From positions 2,926,501-2,990,500 of the forward strand of contig NZ_CP102428.1 of assembly GCF_024652905.1 (NCBI RefSeq): a stretch of DNA of 64,000 bases. The letters run 5' to 3'. The notes beneath the pieces are model-generated. The model was given only the letters and a program-made list of their open reading frames with translations, was not told where the DNA came from and searched no databases. The position numbers were made by a program, and so were the translations under genes. This stretch comes from Pseudomonas oryzihabitans (lineage in GTDB: Bacteria; Pseudomonadota; Gammaproteobacteria; Pseudomonadales; Pseudomonadaceae). Below, piece by piece: positions 8,125-17,588 of this stretch (position 1 is its first letter; every line of letters starts with the position of its first letter).

Positions 8125-9816
8125 TCAAAGCCGCCGCTCGAGTTGGTCCAGGCGCTCGACCAACCGAGTACGGGCTTCGCGGATGGCACGCTCGTCCTGA
8201 CGCTCCAGCACCCGCTGAAAGTCCTGGGCCAGGTCGCCGACGTAGGCACGCAGGTCGCCGAGGCATTCCTGGTACAGCCGCTCCAGTCTGGCCACGAGCA
8301 GGCTGTTCACCTGCTGATCACGGGGATGCACCTTGAGCGTGCCGAGGGCTTCCAGGCGTTGCGCGATCTCCGCCTGGCTCAACACCCCGGGATTGTTTTC
8401 GATCACCAGGGTGTACCTCTGCTGCGCGAGGGGTACGTATGCCTCCGCCTCGAGCAGGCCATTGATGTCATAGGTGAAGCGCACCTCGACGGCGACCCCG
8501 CCACCGGGGCGTGGCGGCACAGGCACATCGAGCTCCCCCAGGAAGATGTTGTGCTTCACGAGGCGGCTCTCGCCCTGGAAGATGCGCACCTTCACCACCG
8601 TCTGGTCATCTTCGACGGGATAGACCGTCTCGACCCGGCTGACGGGAACCACGCAGTTGCGTTCGATGATGGGTAGGTAGATACCATACTCGCGCCGCAA
8701 GGCGTCACCCCTGGTCGTTTCGATACCCAGGGTGTAGGGGCAGACATCGGTCAGCACCACCTCCTCCAGGGAGGCGTGTCGGGCCTTGAGCGCCGCCTGG
8801 ATGGCCGCGCCCTGGGCCACGACCTCATCCGGATTGAGCTGCATCGCCGGTATCCGTCCGAACAGCCCCGCCACCAGGCGCCGTACCAGAGGCATACGCG
8901 TGGTGCCTCCGACCAGCAGGACCTCATCCAGGTCGGCCGCCCTGATCCGGGCATCGCGCAGGGCGCGCTCGATCGGCGCGCGCATCCGCTCCAGGAGTGG
9001 CTGATAAAGGTTGGCAACCTCTTCCTGGGTGATCTCCAGCAGCCATTCACGCTCTTGGTCGCGCACGGTGAAGAGGGCTTTCGGCTGCTGGCCGAGTTGA
9101 TGCCGTACCTGCTGGGCCTCACGCCGCAGGCGCTGCGCTAGGGCACCGCCACTGGCATCCGGCAGGCCCTGGGCGGCAGAGGAGGCGAGGAAATGCGAGA
9201 CCAGCGCGTCATCGAAGTCCTCGCCACCAAGGAAGTTGTCGCCGGCGCTGGAGCGAACCTCCATCACCCCTTCGAACAACTCAAGCACGGACACGTCGAA
9301 GGTACCGCCGCCCAGGTCGAAGACCAGGAAGGTAGCCTCCTGCTTGTGATGCAAGCCGTATGCGAGCGCGGCGGCGGTGGGCTCGTTGATGAGTTTCTCG
9401 ACCTTGAGTCCAGCCAGTTCGCCAGCGATGCGGGTGGCCTTGCGCTGGGCATCGCTGAAGTAGGCCGGCACGCTGATCACCGCCTCGGTCACCGGCTCGC
9501 CCAGGTAGCGTTCGGCGTCCTCCTTGAGGCTGCGCAAGACGAAAGACGACAACTCTTCGGCTCGGTAACGCCGGTGGCCCAGCAGGGTCTCCTGGGCGCT
9601 CCCCATGTAGCGCTTGAACAGGGCGGTGGTCAGCTGTGGATGCGTTTGCAACCGCTCCCGGGCAATGTCGCCGACGACCAGCTGACCGCTGTCGTCCAGG
9701 CCTACGACACTGGGCGTCAACACCTTGCCGAGGGCGTTCGGAATCAACTGAGAGTTCTCGCCGCTCCAGACGGAGACCAGGCTGTTGGTCGTCCCCAGGT
9801 CTATGCCGATGATCAT
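8125..9816 (-). CDS. hscC: Hsp70-family chaperone HscC
   Basis: ATP-dependent chaperone of 563 aa, shorter than DnaK and close to E. coli HscC (about 556 aa). The nucleotide-binding domain shows phosphate-1 [10 protein letters not shown], the linking helix [13 protein letters not shown], phosphate-2 [11 protein letters not shown] and the adenosine motif [11 protein letters not shown]. The substrate-binding domain is present with a short C-terminal lid. HscC-specific stretches include ALFKRYMGS and [18 protein letters not shown] at 9816 is preferred because AAGGAG lies 6 nt upstream; an upstream ATG at 9858 lacks this. It heads an operon with the J-protein. Confidence 0.9.
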   Translation of the reverse strand: MIIGIDLGTTNSLVSVWSGENSQLIPNALGKVLTPSVVGLDDSGQLVVGDIARERLQTHPQLTTALFKRYMGSAQETLLGHRRYRAEELSSFVLRSLKEDAERYLGEPVTEAVISVPAYFSDAQRKATRIAGELAGLKVEKLINEPTAAALAYGLHHKQEATFLVFDLGGGTFDVSVLELFEGVMEVRSSAGDNFLGGEDFDDALVSHFLASSAAQGLPDASGGALAQRLRREAQQVRHQLGQQPKALFTVRDQEREWLLEITQEEVANLYQPLLERMRAPIERALRDARIRAADLDEVLLVGGTTRMPLVRRLVAGLFGRIPAMQLNPDEVVAQGAAIQAALKARHASLEEVVLTDVCPYTLGIETTRGDALRREYGIYLPIIERNCVVPVSRVETVYPVEDDQTVVKVRIFQGESRLVKHNIFLGELDVPVPPRPGGGVAVEVRFTYDINGLLEAEAYVPLAQQRYTLVIENNPGVLSQAEIAQRLEALGTLKVHPRDQQVNSLLVARLERLYQECLGDLRAYVGDLAQDFQRVLERQDERAIREARTRLVERLDQLERRL

Positions 9817-10030
9817 GTTCGCTCCTTGCGCTACGCGGCCCCACACCGGCGCCTGCAAAGCGACGCATTAAAAATGCATCGGAGGAGCGGGTAAACACGC
9901 AGCCGATCGTTTAGCCTGACGAGAGGGCAAGCGGTCGACATCACTCCGTGGGCCCGCAGGGCGAGCTCCCTGGCCTAGACGCGGGGAAGAGAGCCGGTGC
10001 AACTATGCCCGCCCCTCTCTCCCGTCAACG

Positions 10031-11422
10031 TCATGGGTTCAGGGACCGCTTGTCACCGAGCAGCGGCACCTGCTCAGGGCCTGTGACGGGCGGCTCAACG
10101 GCGCGGGCGCCGACCTTGTCCGAGGTCCGCAGGCTCTGCGGCAGGGCCCAGAACAGCAGGCCGGCGGCCAGCAGGCTGGTGCAGCCGATAAGGTAGAGCG
10201 CCGGGGTGGTGCTGCCGGTCAGGTCCTTGAGGTAGCCCACCATCACCGGACTGACGATGCCGCCGAACTGCCCCAGGGTGTTGATCAGCGCGATCCCCCC
10301 CGCGGCACCCGCGCCGGCCCCGGCCAGCAGTTTCGGCGGCAGGGCCCAGAAGGCCGGGATAGCGGCGATGATGCCGGCGCCCATCAGGGCCAGGGACAGG
10401 ATCAGAAAGGTGGTGTGGTCGGCAAAGAGTCCGGCGCTGAAGAACCCCAGGGCGCCGGCGATCACCAGGCCACAGACGAACTTGCGCCGCTCGCCGCTGG
10501 CGTCCGACAGCCGTCCTACCACCACCATGGTGATGGCGCCGAAGACGTAGGGCACGGCGGTGAGCAGGCCGATGACGGTCGGGCTTTCGGTACCGGCGCT
10601 GCGGATCAGCTGCGGCGCCCAGAAGTTGAGGCCATAGGAGGCGACCTGGATCAGGAAGTAGATCAGCCCGAGCAGCAGGAAGCCCGGCAGCCGGATCGCC
10701 GCCAGTAGCGACCCATGGCCGTTGTTTTCATGGCGGGCGATGCGGCTGGCCAGGAAGGTCTTCTCGTCGGCGTTGAGCCAGGGCGCATCACTGATGCGGT
10801 CGTGCAGCAGGCGCAGCACCAGCACCCCCAGCAGCACACAGGGGATGCCACCGACCAGGAACAGCCAGTGCCAGCCGCGCATGCCGAGCAGACCGTCCAT
10901 CTGCCCGAGGATCACCCCCGAGACCGGGGCGCCGATCAGCCCGGCGAAGGCCGAGGCCAGAAACAGCGTCGAGGTGATGCGGCCGCGATAGCTCTGCGGA
11001 AACCACAGCGTCAGATAGTAGAGGATGCCCGGCGCGAAGCCGGCTTCCATGGCGCCGATGAGGAAGCGCAGCACATAGAACTGCCATTCGGCGGTGACGA
11101 ACATCATCAGCGCAGTGGCGATGCCCCAGGAGATCATGATGCGGGCGATCCAGCGCCGGGCGCCGACCTTGTACAGCATCATGTTGCTGGGTACCTCGAA
11201 CAACACATAGCCCACCACGAAGAGTCCCGCGCCCAGGCCATAGGCGGTGTTGCTCAGCGACAGGTCGGCCTGCAGCTGGAACTTGGCGAAGCTGATGTTG
11301 ATGCGATCGAAGAAGGCGAACAGGTAGCAGACCATGATCAGCGGCATGAGCCGCCAGGCGACCTTGCGGACGATGGCCTGTTCGGTGGCCGCTAGGGCGG
11401 CGGAGGTTGCGGATGAGGACAT
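10031..11422 (-). CDS. MFS transporter, anion:cation symporter type
   Basis: Twelve-TM secondary carrier of 463 aa. The N-terminus MPLIMVCYLFAFFDRINISFA and the loop FEVPSNMMLYKVGARRWIARIM are typical of the ACS family, which imports organic acid anions such as phthalate, tartrate, glucarate or hexuronate. GGGAGA lies before the ATG. It is the last gene of an operon with a CoA-transferase and an HMG-CoA-lyase-like enzyme (77-bp gap), so it probably imports the acid those enzymes activate and cleave. The substrate itself is not determined. Confidence 0.88.
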   Translation of the reverse strand: MSSSATSAALAATEQAIVRKVAWRLMPLIMVCYLFAFFDRINISFAKFQLQADLSLSNTAYGLGAGLFVVGYVLFEVPSNMMLYKVGARRWIARIMISWGIATALMMFVTAEWQFYVLRFLIGAMEAGFAPGILYYLTLWFPQSYRGRITSTLFLASAFAGLIGAPVSGVILGQMDGLLGMRGWHWLFLVGGIPCVLLGVLVLRLLHDRISDAPWLNADEKTFLASRIARHENNGHGSLLAAIRLPGFLLLGLIYFLIQVASYGLNFWAPQLIRSAGTESPTVIGLLTAVPYVFGAITMVVVGRLSDASGERRKFVCGLVIAGALGFFSAGLFADHTTFLILSLALMGAGIIAAIPAFWALPPKLLAGAGAGAAGGIALINTLGQFGGIVSPVMVGYLKDLTGSTTPALYLIGCTSLLAAGLLFWALPQSLRTSDKVGARAVEPPVTGPEQVPLLGDKRSLNP

Positions 11423-11499
11423 AGCGGTCTCCCGGGAGCGGCCAGGCTGGCGCTCCTTTGTTGTTGTAGTCAGGGCGAACGAATGAAAACGGGTGCGGC

Positions 11500-12426
11500 T
11501 CAGCCAGTGGCCGCGGGCGGCGGATGCAGATCGCTGTTGCGACCGGCCTTGGCCAGCTGACCGGGAGTGTCGTGGCCGAGCAGCGCCGGCAGGGTGCGCG
11601 ACAACGCGATCAGCCGCTCTAGGTCGATCCCAGTCTCCACCCCGGTTTCCACGCAGAGATTCACCAGGTCCTCGGTGCAGATGTTGCCGGACGCACCGGG
11701 CGCGAAGGGGCAGCCGCCGAGTCCGCCGAGGGCGGCGTCGAAGCGGCGCGCGCCGGCCTCATAGGCCGCCAGCACGTTGCACAGGCCGAGGCCGCGGGTG
11801 TTGTGGAAGTGCAGGGTCAGGGCGGACGCCGGGATCAGTTCCAGCACCTGGCGGACGATCCGCGCGACCTGTCGCGGATTGGCCATGCCGGTGGTGTCGG
11901 CGAGGGTGATGCCGGTCATGCCCAGCGCCAGGTAGCGCTGCACCAGTTCGAACACCCAGCCTTCGTCGATGCGCCCTTCGAACGGGCAACCAAAGGTGGT
12001 AGCCACCGTGCCGTTGAGCGAGACCGCCTGCCCCTGGGCCAGCTGCACCACCTCGGCGAAGCTGGCGAGAGATTGCTCGCAACTCATGCGCATGTTGGCC
12101 TGGTTGTGGGTCTGGCTGGCGGAGAGCACCAGATTCAATTCATCGGCATCCGCTGCCAGGGCGCGTTGGGCACCCTTGAGATTGGGCACCAGGGCGACAT
12201 AGGTGACCCCGGGCCGGCGGACAATGCCTTGGAACACCGACTCGCCATCGCGCAGCATGGGCACCGCCTTGGGCGAGACGAAGGAACCGGCTTCGATCCG
12301 CGAGAAACCCAGCGCCGAGAGCTTGTCGATCAGGGCGATCTTGTCGGCGGTTTCCACCCAGCTCGGCTCGATCTGCAAGCCATCGCGGGGCGCGACTTCC
12401 TGCACGATCAGGCGTTCGGTACTCAT
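11500..12426 (-). CDS. Hydroxymethylglutaryl-CoA lyase family enzyme
   Basis: TIM-barrel lyase of 308 aa that cleaves 3-hydroxyacyl-CoA esters; HMG-CoA yields acetyl-CoA plus acetoacetate. Key elements are present: VAPRDGLQ with the catalytic Arg-Asp, the metal-binding LHFHNTRG, and the signature GGLGGCPFAPGASGNICTEDL with the catalytic Cys. The acceptor motif reads HFHN where mammalian HMGL has HCHD. Its start overlaps the stop of the CoA-transferase by ATGA. No leucine-catabolic liu genes lie nearby, so a dedicated role in degrading an imported hydroxy-dicarboxylate (HMG, citramalate or similar) is more likely than leucine breakdown. That is inference. Confidence 0.85.
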   Translation of the reverse strand: MSTERLIVQEVAPRDGLQIEPSWVETADKIALIDKLSALGFSRIEAGSFVSPKAVPMLRDGESVFQGIVRRPGVTYVALVPNLKGAQRALAADADELNLVLSASQTHNQANMRMSCEQSLASFAEVVQLAQGQAVSLNGTVATTFGCPFEGRIDEGWVFELVQRYLALGMTGITLADTTGMANPRQVARIVRQVLELIPASALTLHFHNTRGLGLCNVLAAYEAGARRFDAALGGLGGCPFAPGASGNICTEDLVNLCVETGVETGIDLERLIALSRTLPALLGHDTPGQLAKAGRNSDLHPPPAATG

Positions 12427-13613
12427 TGCACCACCCCGCCCTTCCTGAGTCGCTGGATGTCCGCTTCGCTCAGCCCCAGTTCGGCCAGCAGACCATCGGT
12501 GTGCTGACCTAGGGTCGGACCCTGCCAGTTGACCTGGCCCGGCGTGGCCGACAGCTTGGGCACGATGCCCGGCATCTTCAGGGTGGCGCCGTCGGGCAGG
12601 GTAGTGTCCAGCAGCATCTCCCGCGCCTGGTAATGGGGATCGGCGACGATGTCGGCGGCCGAATAGATGCGGCCGGCCGGGACCTCGGCGCCTTTGAGAA
12701 TCTCCAGTACCTCGTCGATGCCGCGACTGCCGGTCCAGGCGGAGATGGCCTCGTCGATCAGTTCGCAGTGGCGGGCGCGCCCGTCGTTCTGCGCAAGGTC
12801 GGGGCGCTCGGCCAGATCCGATCGGCCGATGGCCTGCATCAGCCGGACATAGATCGGATCGCTGTTGCCAGCGATCACCACAAAACCGCCATCGCCGGTG
12901 GGATAGGTGTTGGACGGCGCGATGCCCGGCAACGCACCGCCGGTGCGCTCGCGGACATGGCCGAGCATGGAGTACTCGGGCACCAGGCTTTCCATGACGT
13001 TGAACACGCTTTCGACCAGGGAGACATCGACCACCTGGCCGTCGCCCTGGCCGGTCTTGACCCGCAGCACCGACATCAGCGCGCCGATCACCGCGTGCAT
13101 GGAGGCCAGGGAATCGCCCAGGCTGACCCCGACCCGCGCCGGCGGCACGCCCGGGGTACCGGTGGTGTAGCGGATACCGCCCATGGCCTCGCCGATGGCG
13201 CCGAAGCCGGGTCGATCACGATAGGGGCCGGTCTGGCCGTAGCCGGAGATGCGCACCAGGGTGAGCTTGGGATTGAGGGCGTGCAGGACGTCCCAGCCGA
13301 GGCCGAGCTTTTCCAGGGCGCCCGGGCGCAAATTCTCGATGAGCACGTCGGCGCCCTCGACCAGCTGCTTGACCAGGGCCACGCCTTCGGCGGATCGTAG
13401 ATTCAGGGCGAGGGACTTCTTGTTGCGCGACTGCAGGTACCACCAGAGCGAGGTACCTTCGTGCAGCTTGCGCCACTTGCGCAGGGGATCGCCCTTGTCT
13501 AGGGCTTCGATCTTGATCACCTCGGCGCCGAATTCCGCCAGCAGGCGCGCGGCGAAGGGAGCGGCGATGAGCGTGCCGATCTCGATTACACGCAGTCCGG
13601 TAAGAGCTGTCAT
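12423..13613 (-). CDS. CaiB/BaiF family III CoA-transferase
   Basis: Moves CoA from a donor acyl-CoA (often succinyl-CoA) to a carboxylic acid, 396 aa. It begins MTALTGLRVIEIGTLIAAPFAARLLAEFGAEVIKIE, the usual family opening. The catalytic Asp is expected in GQVVDVSLVESVF, and RISGYGQTGPYRDRPGF is the family CoA-site stretch. First gene of the operon with the lyase and MFS carrier. Together they form a simple uptake, activation and cleavage route. A LysR gene ends 108 bp upstream in the same direction and is the likely regulator. Confidence 0.88.
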   Translation of the reverse strand: MTALTGLRVIEIGTLIAAPFAARLLAEFGAEVIKIEALDKGDPLRKWRKLHEGTSLWWYLQSRNKKSLALNLRSAEGVALVKQLVEGADVLIENLRPGALEKLGLGWDVLHALNPKLTLVRISGYGQTGPYRDRPGFGAIGEAMGGIRYTTGTPGVPPARVGVSLGDSLASMHAVIGALMSVLRVKTGQGDGQVVDVSLVESVFNVMESLVPEYSMLGHVRERTGGALPGIAPSNTYPTGDGGFVVIAGNSDPIYVRLMQAIGRSDLAERPDLAQNDGRARHCELIDEAISAWTGSRGIDEVLEILKGAEVPAGRIYSAADIVADPHYQAREMLLDTTLPDGATLKMPGIVPKLSATPGQVNWQGPTLGQHTDGLLAELGLSEADIQRLRKGGVVQ

Positions 13614-13721
13614 GGCAGGCGAGCCTCATTGTTATTGGAATGAGGCCGATGCTAGGACAATAGTGCAGTCGGTGGTTAACGTCTTTCGGCAAGGGGCCTT
13701 CGCGAAACGCGAAGGCCTGGA

Positions 13722-14627
13722 TCAGACCGCCAGCAGGTGGTCGTAGAGCAGCCGGCTGACCGGCGACAGCGACTCGACGTCGCGCACCACCAGCGCCAGG
13801 CTACGCTGGGACCAGCCGTCATCCAGCGCCGCGGCGATCAGTCCGAGCGGTCGCCCGATGAGCTCGAAGGCCTGCAGCGGCAGCACGCTCAGGCCGAAGC
13901 CCGCCTGCACCATGCGGCACACGGCATCGAAGCCGGGTACATGGATGCGCAGGCGTAGGGCCTTGCCGTGACTGCGCGCGGCCGCCTTGGTGCGCAGGTT
14001 GATGAAGCTATCAGCGTGCAGGCCGACGTGGTCGTCGTCCAGGGTCTCGGCAAAGGCCAGCCGCGCGCGTCCGGCCAGGCGATGATCCGGGCGCATCACC
14101 ACCACCAGGGTGTCCTGTCGGTAGGGCACGGCCAGCAGGCCACGCGTATCGGTGTCCGAGGAGCAGATGCCCAGGTCGGCTGCGCCTTCCAGCACGCCCT
14201 TCACCACCCCGGCGCTGGGTCGTTCGTCCAGGCTGACCTTGACCTGGGGATGGCCGACGGTGAAGGCCTGCAGGTCTTCGGGGAGGAATTCGATGATGGC
14301 GGAGATATTGGCCATCATTCGCACGTAGCCACGTACGCCCTGCAGGTGTTCGCCGACATCGATGCTGATGCGCTCGACGTCGGCGAGGATGCGCTTGGCG
14401 TAATGCAGCAGCGTCTCGCCGACCGGGGTGAGGGTCATACCCTTGGCGTTGCGCTCGAAGAGTTCGCTGTCGAGCGAGCGCTCCAGGTCATGCAGGCGCT
14501 TGCTGGCGGCGGACAGGGCGATCATCTCGCGCTCGGCGGCGCGGGTCAGGGTGCCCTCCTCGTGCACCGCCAGCAGCAACTGCAGCGAGACCAGGTCAAG
14601 GCGGCGGAGCAGGTTGCGGTAGTGCAT
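13722..14627 (-). CDS. LysR-family transcriptional regulator
   Basis: Regulator of 301 aa with an N-terminal winged helix-turn-helix (residues about 9-68: LLAVHEEGTLTRAAEREMIALSAASKRLHDLERSLDSELF) and a periplasmic-binding-protein-like effector domain (about 95-295). It lies upstream of, and in the same direction as, the CoA-transferase/lyase/MFS operon, so local control is likely though the layout is not the usual divergent one. Effector unknown. Confidence 0.88.
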   Translation of the reverse strand: MHYRNLLRRLDLVSLQLLLAVHEEGTLTRAAEREMIALSAASKRLHDLERSLDSELFERNAKGMTLTPVGETLLHYAKRILADVERISIDVGEHLQGVRGYVRMMANISAIIEFLPEDLQAFTVGHPQVKVSLDERPSAGVVKGVLEGAADLGICSSDTDTRGLLAVPYRQDTLVVVMRPDHRLAGRARLAFAETLDDDHVGLHADSFINLRTKAAARSHGKALRLRIHVPGFDAVCRMVQAGFGLSVLPLQAFELIGRPLGLIAAALDDGWSQRSLALVVRDVESLSPVSRLLYDHLLAV

Positions 14628-14699
14628 CGTGTTGGGGTCCTGGCGGCCAGAGGTCCTTGTACAGGACCGGGTCCGCTCGGGATAGCCGCTCGCTTCAGG

Positions 14700-15170
14700 T
14701 CAAAGCCCCAGCTCGCTCAACCCCGGATGATCGTCCGGCCGCCGCCCCTGGGGCCAGTGAAACAGCCGTTCGGCCTCGCTGATCGGCAGGTCGTTGATGC
14801 TCGCGTGACGTTCGGCCATCAGGCCCTGGTCGTCGAAGTGCCAGTTCTCGTTGCCATAGGCGCGGTACCACTGGCCGTCTTCATCCCGCCATTCGTAGGC
14901 GAAGCGCACGGCGATGCGCGCGCCGTCATGGGCCCACAGCTCCTTGATCAGCCGGTACTCGTGCTCGCGCTGCCACTTGCGGGTGAGAAAGGCCTCGATG
15001 GCGGCGCGGCCCTGGAGGAAATCCGAGCGATTACGCCAGCGGCTGTCGGCGGTATAGGCCAGGGCCACCTTGGCCGGATCGCGGCTGTTCCAGCCGTCTT
15101 CGGCGGCGCGGACCTTTTGCTGGGCGGACTCCAGGGTAAAGGGAGGAACGGGGGGACGGGCAGCGCTCAT
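14700..15170 (-). CDS. DUF1348 family, nuclear transport factor 2/SnoaL-like protein
   Basis: Small cone-fold protein of 156 aa. It shows the DUF1348 pattern: [41 protein letters not shown], the Trp-rich [23 protein letters not shown] and HASINDLPI. Family members have no agreed enzymatic role. It sits alone between the LysR gene and the LuxR gene, all on the minus strand, with gaps of 72 and 89 bp. Confidence 0.85.
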   Translation of the reverse strand: MSAARPPVPPFTLESAQQKVRAAEDGWNSRDPAKVALAYTADSRWRNRSDFLQGRAAIEAFLTRKWQREHEYRLIKELWAHDGARIAVRFAYEWRDEDGQWYRAYGNENWHFDDQGLMAERHASINDLPISEAERLFHWPQGRRPDDHPGLSELGL

Positions 15171-15259
15171 GGGGACTCTCCTTGGCAGATGAGGCCCCAG
15201 TGTCAGGCCGCAGCGGGAGTGTCACAAGGTCGAACGGCCCACGAATCTGGCCAAGTCGC

Positions 15260-16024
15260 TCAGACTTCTACCAGGCGATAGTGCAATCCCCGCACCACCG
15301 CCTCGACCCGGTTGCGCGCGCCCAGTTTGCGGGCGGCGGAGTTGAGGTGCAGGTTGACCGTGGCGGTGGAGCGGTTGAGGGTCGCGGCGATGCGCTTGGC
15401 GGTCAGCCCCTTGGCGGAATACTGCAGGCATTCACGCTCGCGCGGTGTCAGGCGGATCTGGCCGCAGCGCCGCTCGGCGGGCGCGAGCAATTCGTCGGCG
15501 CGGGCCTGGAAGGCATGGGCGAGGACCAGAAAGGCGCCTAGACAGGCTTCGCCGGCGGCCTCGGCGTCCGGGGCATCGGCGTCGAGGATGCCGGTCAGGG
15601 TGGCGAAGGCCCCGCCGGGCAGGTGCAGCGGTACCGTCACCCCGGTGGCGAGGCCGCTGTCCCGCACATAGCAGGTGACCGGCCGATGACTGTCACCCAG
15701 GTACTCGCGCAGGGCGCTACGGGTTTCGCTGCGAAACGACCAGACGAAGGGTGCCGCGCGCCGGCTGGCGCACTGCTGCACCGGATCGATCTGGTAATAG
15801 CCGCGCTCGCACCAGAAGGCCTGCATGTCCGCCGGGGCGTTGCGCACCTTGAACACCGAGGGCGTGATGAGCACCCCCTCGTGGCTCAGCGGCACCGGGG
15901 CGTAGTCGTAGATCAGCGCCTTGCAGCCGAGGCGATCAGCGCTGGCCTGCACCGCATCCAGACAGGCGTCGAGCGTGGGCAATCCGACGAGGCGGCGGCT
16001 GATGGTGAGCAGATCGGCATGCAT
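15260..16024 (-). CDS. LuxR solo of the plant-signal-responsive (OryR/PsoR/PipR-like) type
   Basis: Transcription factor of 254 aa with an autoinducer-binding domain (about 10-165) and a LuxR helix-turn-helix (about 180-245: LTPRERECLQYSAKGLTAKRIA). No luxI-type synthase is in the window. Aligned to LasR/TraR, the ligand-pocket Trp57 and Tyr61 (TraR numbering) are Met67 and Trp71 here, while the conserved Asp-Pro (80-81) and Trp95 remain. W57M/Y61W is the published hallmark of solos in plant-associated bacteria that sense plant compounds instead of acyl-homoserine lactones. ATG at 16024 has GGGGAGGAG upstream and is preferred over 16108. Divergent from an APC permease and an amidase, its likely targets. 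Confidence 0.85.
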   Translation of the reverse strand: MHADLLTISRRLVGLPTLDACLDAVQASADRLGCKALIYDYAPVPLSHEGVLITPSVFKVRNAPADMQAFWCERGYYQIDPVQQCASRRAAPFVWSFRSETRSALREYLGDSHRPVTCYVRDSGLATGVTVPLHLPGGAFATLTGILDADAPDAEAAGEACLGAFLVLAHAFQARADELLAPAERRCGQIRLTPRERECLQYSAKGLTAKRIAATLNRSTATVNLHLNSAARKLGARNRVEAVVRGLHYRLVEV

Positions 16025-16179
16025 CTTGGAGCTCCTCCCCTGGATCACGATGGGGAACGCGAAGCAAAGGTTCTGCCAGTCACGCCAGCGCTGCTGCAAA
16101 CCTAGCACTTTTATGGATGGGGCCAGCGTCCACCCTGGCCTAGAGTCGAGTCTACCCCGCCCCTTCGAGGAAGCCCCCC
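16025..16179. promoter_or_regulatory. Divergent promoter region, LuxR solo / APC permease
   Basis: The 155-bp gap must hold promoters for both genes. CAGCGCTG (16086-16093) is a short perfect palindrome flanked by AGGTT and AACCT about 30 bp apart, and GAGTC is repeated in tandem at 16143-16152. No convincing 18-20 bp lux box was found by eye. A Shine-Dalgarno GAGGAA precedes the permease. Confidence 0.35.
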
Positions 16180-17562
16180 ATGACTCAGCACGCTCCGTCC
16201 GGCGACAGCGCCGACCTCGCCCGCTTCGGCTACACCCAGGAACTCAAGCGCCAGCTCGGGCTGAAGGACCTGCTGATCTACGGTCTGGTGTTCATGGTGC
16301 CCATCGCCCCCTTCTCCATCTTTGGCGGGGTGTTCGATGCCAGTCATGGCATGGTGCCCCTCACCTACCTCATCGGCTTCGTCGCCATGCTGTTCACCGC
16401 GGTCAGCTACCAGCAGATGTCGCGCGCCTTTCCGGTGGCCGGCTCGGTCTATGCCTACGTCGGTCGCGGCCTGCATCCGGCGCTGGGCTTTCTCGCCGGC
16501 TGGGCCATCCTGCTCGACTACCTGCTGGTACCCACCCTGCTCTATGTGATCGGCGCCAACGCCATGGCAAACGTCATCCCAGCCATTCCCCAGCCGCTGT
16601 GGATCGTTTTCTTCGTCGGCCTCAACACCCTGGTCAACCTGCGTGGCATCGAGACCACCGCCCGCGCCAACCGGCTGTTCCTCTATGGCCAGCTGGCGGT
16701 GCTGCTGGTGTTCGTGGTGCTGGCGTCCCTGGCCATCAGCCGCGGGGTCAACGGCGCAGAATGGACCTTGAAGCCGCTGTACAACTCCCAGGAATTCTCC
16801 CTGCCGCTGATCTTCAGCGCCCTGTCGGTGGCGGTGCTGTCCTTTCTCGGCTTCGACGCCATCTCCACCCTCTCCGAAGAAACCCGCGGCGGCAGCCGCG
16901 TGGTGGGTCGCGCCACCCTACTGGCCCTGACCCTGGTGGCCGCGCTGTTCATGGTGCAGACCTGGCTGGCCGCCCTGCTGCAACCCAACCTGATCCAGTA
17001 CCCCGACGCCGATGCCTCGAACAACGCCTTCTACGAGATCGGCCGACTGATCGCCGGCCCCTGGCTGCAGGTGGTGATCGCCCTGGCGGTGGCCATCGGT
17101 GCCGCCATCGCCAATGCCCTGGTGGCCCAGGCCGCCACCTCCCGGCTGCTGTTCGCCATGGCCCGCGACCGCCAGCTGCCGCAGTTCCTGCGCCAGATCC
17201 ATCCCAAGACCCGGGTGCCGCAGCGCGCCATCCTGCTGGTGGCGGCTCTGAGTCTGGTGCTGGGACTGTTCTTTGTCGGCCAGATCAACCTGCTCGCCTC
17301 CATGTGCAACTTCGGTGCGCTGACCGCCTTCCTGCTCCTGCATGTAGCAGTGGCCTGGCATCACCGCGGCGCCGGTCGCCCGCTGCTGTACGCCCTGGTC
17401 CCGCTGGTCGGCTTCATCATCCTCGCCTATGTGCTGTTCAACGCCGACATCTACGCCAAGGTCGGCGGCAGCTGCTGGATGGTGCTGGGTCTGGCCGTGC
17501 TGGCCTTTCTCAAACTCAGCGGTCGGACCACGGAATTCAAGGCCAATGACGCCGTCCACTAG
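16180..17562 (+). CDS. APC superfamily amino acid/amine permease
   Basis: Integral membrane importer of 460 aa with about 12 TM segments. The N-terminus LKRQLGLKDLLIYGLVFMVP and the stretch FPVAGSVYAYVGRGLHPALGFLAGW are typical APC features, and FLGFDAISTLSEET is the conserved TM6-region motif. Relatives carry amino acids, polyamines or ethanolamine. It is 26 bp upstream of an amidase gene, so the pair probably imports and hydrolyses a nitrogen compound under control of the divergent LuxR solo. Substrate not determined. Confidence 0.87.
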   Translation: MTQHAPSGDSADLARFGYTQELKRQLGLKDLLIYGLVFMVPIAPFSIFGGVFDASHGMVPLTYLIGFVAMLFTAVSYQQMSRAFPVAGSVYAYVGRGLHPALGFLAGWAILLDYLLVPTLLYVIGANAMANVIPAIPQPLWIVFFVGLNTLVNLRGIETTARANRLFLYGQLAVLLVFVVLASLAISRGVNGAEWTLKPLYNSQEFSLPLIFSALSVAVLSFLGFDAISTLSEETRGGSRVVGRATLLALTLVAALFMVQTWLAALLQPNLIQYPDADASNNAFYEIGRLIAGPWLQVVIALAVAIGAAIANALVAQAATSRLLFAMARDRQLPQFLRQIHPKTRVPQRAILLVAALSLVLGLFFVGQINLLASMCNFGALTAFLLLHVAVAWHHRGAGRPLLYALVPLVGFIILAYVLFNADIYAKVGGSCWMVLGLAVLAFLKLSGRTTEFKANDAVH

Positions 17563-17588
17563 GCATTGCCCGCCCGCGGAGGCTTCCG

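Noticed and set aside
16025..16179. lux box for the LuxR solo
   Set aside because: Only short or imperfect inverted repeats are visible; nothing reaches an 18-20 bp dyad that I would call a lux box.
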